Of a stretch of DNA of 17,842 nt, positions 16,247 to 17,842 are shown piece after piece. Each line of letters opens with the position of its first letter. The stretch's first letter is position 1. The stretch lies in NCBI GenBank assembly GCA_045629205.1, contig JAZQQT010000191.1:1-17842 (forward strand), read 5' to 3'. A program made the translations under genes and the position numbers. This stretch comes from JAZQLP01 sp045629205. GTDB lineage: Bacteria; Bacillota; Clostridia; Oscillospirales; UBA644. The notes beneath the pieces are model-generated. The model was not told the DNA's origin and did not search any database. It saw nothing but the letters and a program-made list of their open reading frames with translations.

Positions 16247-16340
16247 CCTATGAAGAGTGCGCGAGGGACAAGCCCATTGACCGCACAGCAACCTGCAGTA
16301 AATGCAAGGTGCTAAAGCTTGACCGATAGGGAAACAAATG
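16247..16340 (+). promoter_or_regulatory. S-box-like SAM riboswitch aptamer (P4 not evident)
   Basis: The conserved S-box landmarks appear in order: AAGAG (16253-16257), GAGGGAC then GCCC (16263-16274), the TGA of the kink-turn (16278-16280), GCAACC (16288-16293) and GGTGCTAA (16309-16316). The P1 stem is CCTAT (16247-16251) with ATAGG (16326-16330). P2 is GTGCG (16257-16261) with CGCAC (16282-16286). P3 is ACCTGCA (16291-16297) with TGCAAGGT (16303-16310). The usual P4 hairpin between GGTGCTAA and the P1 3' strand is replaced by about ten unpaired bases, which is unusual for SAM-I and recalls SAM-I/IV or SAM-IV variants. S-adenosylmethionine is the expected ligand; binding is not shown. Confidence 0.75.
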
Positions 16341-16346
16341 TATATA

Positions 16347-16378
16347 ACGCCTGTCGGTGACGATAGGCGTCTTTTTTT
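16347..16378 (+). terminator. Riboswitch-controlled terminator with antiterminator alternative
   Basis: A 10-bp stem with one G-U pair (16347-16356 with 16361-16370) and a GTGA loop is followed by CTTTTTTT. The alternative pairing is also visible: CCGATAGG at 16323-16330, the 3' strand of P1, is complementary to CCTGTCGG at 16350-16357, the 5' arm of the terminator. Ligand-bound P1 thus favours termination, and without ligand the antiterminator forms. This is an OFF-switch arrangement. Confidence 0.8.
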
Positions 16379-16405
16379 GCCTCTTCATAAACAAGGAGAC
16401 AAAAA

Positions 16406-16682
16406 ATGGATAATTTTACTGTTTTACACATTCCTCACGCATCCGTAAATATACCGGAACGGTATTTAAACTCTTTTCGAAAAGAAGTTATTTCGCGCGA
16501 AACCGATGTTATGACAGATTGGTTTTGTGATAAGTTATTTGATTGCGGAAGAGATATGATCGTTTTTCCTGTCAGCAGACTTGTATGCGATGTTGAAAGA
16601 TATTCGCGATAGATTTTCCGACGAGGAATATAATAAGATAATATCTGACTTTATAAACAGAGAACAAAATGACGTTCTTTAA
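16406..16682 (+). pseudogene. Broken N-formylglutamate amidohydrolase-family gene
   Basis: The first 68 codons encode a recognisable family N-terminus: TVLHIPHASVNIPERYL with the IPH metal-site region, MTDWFCDKLF and FPVSRLVCDVERY. Family enzymes, which release formate from N-formylglutamate or act on related N-acyl compounds, are about 230-280 aa. Here translation ends at a TAG (16610-16612) just after DVERY. A second frame continues from about 16588 and encodes RDRFSDEEYNKIISDF and further residues to a stop at 16680-16682. The gene therefore lacks most of its catalytic domain, through an internal deletion or frameshift. The start has AAGGAG eight bases ahead and lies directly behind the riboswitch terminator, so this was the regulated gene. 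The trailing piece may instead derive from a different gene. Confidence 0.65.
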
Positions 16683-16691
16683 AATAACAGC

Positions 16692-16727
16692 AAGGAAGCA
16701 GACGGGTGACCGTCTGCTTCCTTTTTA
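16692..16727 (+). terminator. Perfect 14-bp terminator hairpin (contains repeat copy 1)
   Basis: A perfect 14-bp stem (16692-16705 with 16710-16723) with a GTGA loop is followed by TTTTTA. It closes the broken gene's transcript. Its right flank is also T/A-rich for the convergent regulator gene. Confidence 0.8.
16696..16723. repeat. 28-nt direct repeat, copy 1
   Basis: This segment is identical over 28 bases to 17633-17660. Most of it is the self-complementary hairpin core (AAGCAGACGG, GTGA, CCGTCTGCTT), plus CCTT. The two copies bracket the regulator and small-ORF module with a period of 937 bases. Confidence 0.85.
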
Positions 16728-16760
16728 TACTCTAAAACAATATTTAATTATTTTCAAATA

Positions 16761-16961
16761 TCATTCTTTTACAAATTCAATAATATCTTCGACATTGCAA
16801 TCTAAAATATAGCAGAGAGTGTCAATAGTCTTTGTGCTTATTGCCTCGCCTTTTTTTATTCTGTAAAGAGTATTCGCAGAAAGTCCCTGTTTGAAAATCA
16901 AATAATACTCTGTTATCCCTTTTTCAAATAGTGTTTTATAAAACGGAGCATAACTTATCAC
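16761..16961 (-). CDS. Small XRE/Cro-type helix-turn-helix regulator (66 aa)
   Basis: This is almost only a DNA-binding domain. The helix-turn-helix lies around residues 17-45, with LSANTLYRIKKGEAISTKTI matching the recognition region of Cro/C1-type repressors (HTH_26/YozG-like), and LCYILDCNVEDIIEF as the last helices. Translation starts at a GTG (16961) with GGAGG nine bases upstream. There is no ligand or dimerisation domain beyond the HTH. It is divergent from the small-ORF operon starting at 17124, and the space between holds a palindromic operator over both promoters, so it most likely represses itself and that operon. Such pairs of a short repressor and a small membrane protein are common in Firmicutes. 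Confidence 0.85.
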   Translation of the reverse strand: MISYAPFYKTLFEKGITEYYLIFKQGLSANTLYRIKKGEAISTKTIDTLCYILDCNVEDIIEFVKE

Positions 16962-16986
16962 AAATCAACACCTCCGTTTTAATAAT

Positions 16987-17015
16987 ATCATACTCAACCT
17001 ATTGACAATACTCAA
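16987..17015 (-). promoter_or_regulatory. Promoter of the XRE regulator
   Basis: On the minus strand TTGAGT (17015-17010), exactly 17 bases and TATGAT (16992-16987) lead toward the GTG start at 16961. The -35 element lies within the 20-bp palindrome, so a protein bound there would block it. Confidence 0.65.
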
Positions 17016-17030
17016 TATATTGAGTATAAT
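17002..17030 (+). promoter_or_regulatory. Consensus promoter of the small-ORF operon
   Basis: TTGACA (17002-17007), exactly 17 bases and TATAAT (17025-17030) form a perfect sigma-A promoter. A promoter this strong would be costly unless repressed. The leader to the first ORF is about 85-90 bases. Confidence 0.85.
17008..17027. promoter_or_regulatory. Perfect 20-bp palindromic operator
   Basis: ATACTCAATATATTGAGTAT is a perfect palindrome. It fills the spacer and enters the -10 of the rightward promoter, and covers the -35 of the leftward promoter. A further half-site (ATACTCAA) lies at 16990-16997. Its place beside the XRE gene makes it the likely binding site of that regulator. Confidence 0.75.
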
Positions 17031-17123
17031 ATGAATACTTTATTTTTATGGATAAAATTTATAGCTTTCAAAATAACGACCCCCAAATTTAGAAATGTGT
17101 TTTATTCATAAGGAGGTAATTAT

Positions 17124-17378
17124 ATGAAGAAAAAGAAAGATTGGTATGAAGAGTTTATGGAAGCTTATGAGAAAGCAGATCAGGAAGAGAAAGAGAAGAT
17201 GTTGCATACAGCTGAAAAAGCACTCAAGTTCGCAAGAATTTGTTGTCTTTTGTTGTTCTGGTTTATGGCGATTACTTTCTTTATTGCTTCTGGCGAAAAA
17301 ATGAATTTCCTCAGACTAATTATAATTTTGGTATTTTTGACGATACCATTCATTGATTTCAGCGGATTAAATAAATAG
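17124..17378 (+). CDS. Small two-helix membrane protein (84 aa), unknown
   Basis: The first ~35 residues are highly charged and helical (KKKKDWYEEFMEAYEKADQ, then EEKEKMLHTAEKALKFAR), with a possible coiled coil. Two membrane helices follow at about 37-56 and 62-78. The ribosome binding site AAGGAGG lies eight bases before the ATG, which is near ideal. It is the first gene after the consensus promoter and is divergent from the XRE regulator. I do not recognise the family. The AT-rich codon use differs from the GC-richer genes to the left. Confidence 0.75.
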   Translation: MKKKKDWYEEFMEAYEKADQEEKEKMLHTAEKALKFARICCLLLFWFMAITFFIASGEKMNFLRLIIILVFLTIPFIDFSGLNK

Positions 17379-17396
17379 TAAAAGGAGATGATTGCA

Positions 17397-17474
17397 ATGA
17401 GCTTGACTGGCATGATTATTACTATGTTAATCTATTGCGGTTTTTTATATTTAGTTTGCGATAAAAAACGGTAG
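17397..17474 (+). CDS. 25-aa membrane microprotein (hypothetical)
   Basis: This is a very short ORF starting MSLTGMIITMLIYCG and ending in CDKKR. Almost the whole chain is one hydrophobic helix with a positively charged tail, so it would sit in the membrane with the C-terminus inside. It is preceded by AAAGGAGATGATTGCA, a strong ribosome binding site, and lies 18 bases after the previous stop. The shape resembles type I toxin or small regulatory membrane peptides. That it is expressed is an inference from the ribosome binding site and the operon position. Confidence 0.5.
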   Translation: MSLTGMIITMLIYCGFLYLVCDKKR

Positions 17475-17483
17475 GAGGTTAAT

Positions 17484-17666
17484 ATGAGATTATTTCATTG
17501 CAGTGAAAAACTAAAGTCGGACAGTGTGTGTTCACAAAATGGACCATTTTCAAACTTCACAGTCTTCACTTTTTTCCGCATTCTTTTTAAAAACATATAC
17601 AGTATTTTAATGATTATTATCGCATACAACATAAGCAGACGGGTGACCGTCTGCTTCCTTGTATAA
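17484..17666 (+). CDS. 60-aa ORF running into the second hairpin repeat
   Basis: A strong ribosome binding site (TAGGAGG) precedes the ATG, and the upstream stop (TAG) overlaps it. Residues 1-28 are polar with two cysteines, and residues about 29-47 form a hydrophobic segment (FFRILFKNIYSILMIIIAY). The final ten or so codons are encoded by the 28-nt repeat and its flank, so the C-terminus (RRVTVCFLV) is probably not native. This suggests a gene cut or fused at the junction. No family is recognised. Confidence 0.45.
   Translation: MRLFHCSEKLKSDSVCSQNGPFSNFTVFTFFRILFKNIYSILMIIIAYNISRRVTVCFLV
17633..17660. repeat. 28-nt direct repeat, copy 2 (hairpin)
   Basis: The copy is identical to 16696-16723. 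Its 10-bp stem (17633-17642 with 17647-17656, GTGA loop) is not followed by a T-run, unlike copy 1. A wider imperfect pairing (CATACAAC near 17623-17630 with GTTGTATATG near 17671-17680) surrounds it. Confidence 0.8.
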
Positions 17667-17714
17667 TTCGTTGTATATGCCGCGTTTATCCGAATAAATC
17701 AAATATCGTGGATT

Positions 17715-17842
17715 TCAGTTTAAAGGTCCGTGAATGATATCAACGGCCGGATTCCACGAAATCCACGGCTTGTTTTCGTCGGGTTTTATCGAATGTTCTT
17801 CTCTGCCGACGATAACCTCTTTAAGTTCTTCTTCCGAAAGTT
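17715..17842 (-). CDS. C-terminal end of an unidentified protein (3' part only)
   Basis: An open minus-strand frame enters from the right edge and ends at a TGA (17717-17715) after 41 codons. It contains LSEEELKEVIVGREEH and PWISWNPAVDIIHGPLN. Its codon use resembles that of the main genes of the window, which supports real coding. The fragment is too short to assign a family. The gene converges on the small-ORF module. Confidence 0.65.
   Translation of the reverse strand, partial: LSEEELKEVIVGREEHSIKPDENKPWISWNPAVDIIHGPLN

Noticed and set aside
16588..16682. Separate 30-codon gene behind the broken hydrolase
   Set aside because: It has no ribosome binding site and overlaps the end of the preceding frame; it is better read as a remnant after a deletion or frameshift.
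16696..17660. Two-unit CRISPR array from the repeated 28-mer
   Set aside because: There are only two copies 937 bases apart with genes between, and no cas genes; the repeat is a hairpin, partly a terminator.
17662..17667. TATAAT as a promoter after the second hairpin
   Set aside because: No -35 element stands at suitable distance, and no plus-strand gene follows; the next coding sequence is on the minus strand.

Overview
The window looks like a chromosomal segment of a low-to-mid-GC Gram-positive anaerobe, probably a gut-type Clostridia/Oscillospirales relative. The reasons are strong AGGAGG-type ribosome binding sites, near-consensus sigma-A promoters, intrinsic terminators, an S-box (SAM) riboswitch, an ECF sigma/anti-sigma pair of the kind common in Oscillospiraceae, and many carbohydrate-active genes. 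The taxon is an inference from gene content. There are no rRNA or tRNA genes, CRISPR arrays or recognisable transposases.

Layout. (1) 1-2472: two tandem, clearly paralogous Gfo/Idh/MocA oxidoreductases, the first cut by the window edge, closed by a 13-bp terminator hairpin. (2) 2546-4282, minus strand: a secreted, C-terminally membrane-anchored PI-PLC-type phospholipase, divergent from an MFS transporter (4472-5842). (3) 5990-7279, minus strand: an ECF sigma factor followed without a gap (TAA|ATG) by its probable anti-sigma membrane protein. (4) 7660-9542: an amidase_2 peptidoglycan amidase, then a DUF368/PopT undecaprenyl-phosphate translocase overlapping a DUF2752 membrane protein, i.e. a small envelope cluster. 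(5) 9633-9854: an HPr-like protein without the phosphorylatable histidine. (6) 9980-12070: a cytoplasmic GH35-like beta-galactosidase-type enzyme. (7) 12137-12628: a zinc-ribbon membrane protein. (8) 12711-16200: an operon of a DUF6259 glycosidase-like protein, a YwaF/TMEM164-like membrane protein and a HAD-IIA phosphatase.

The right end (about 16200-17842) is different. A consensus promoter drives a complete S-box-type riboswitch, with visible P1, kink-turn P2, P3, antiterminator and terminator but no evident P4. It sits in front of a broken N-formylglutamate amidohydrolase-family gene. Next comes an AT-rich module of about 0.94 kb, bounded by two exact 28-nt copies of a hairpin sequence. 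It holds a short XRE-type repressor gene divergent from a string of very small, mostly membrane-associated ORFs (84, 25 and 60 aa), each with a strong ribosome binding site. The two transcription units share one intergenic control region with a perfect 20-bp palindrome over both promoters. This compact regulator plus microprotein cassette is the most unusual part of the window. The last 128 bases hold the C-terminal end of a minus-strand gene that runs out of the window.

How the genes work together: the two oxidoreductases, the MFS transporter, the GH35-like enzyme and the DUF6259 protein suggest uptake and intracellular processing of plant- or mucin-type sugars. The PI-PLC, amidase, PopT and ECF pair concern the cell envelope. 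These links are inferred from family membership and proximity only.
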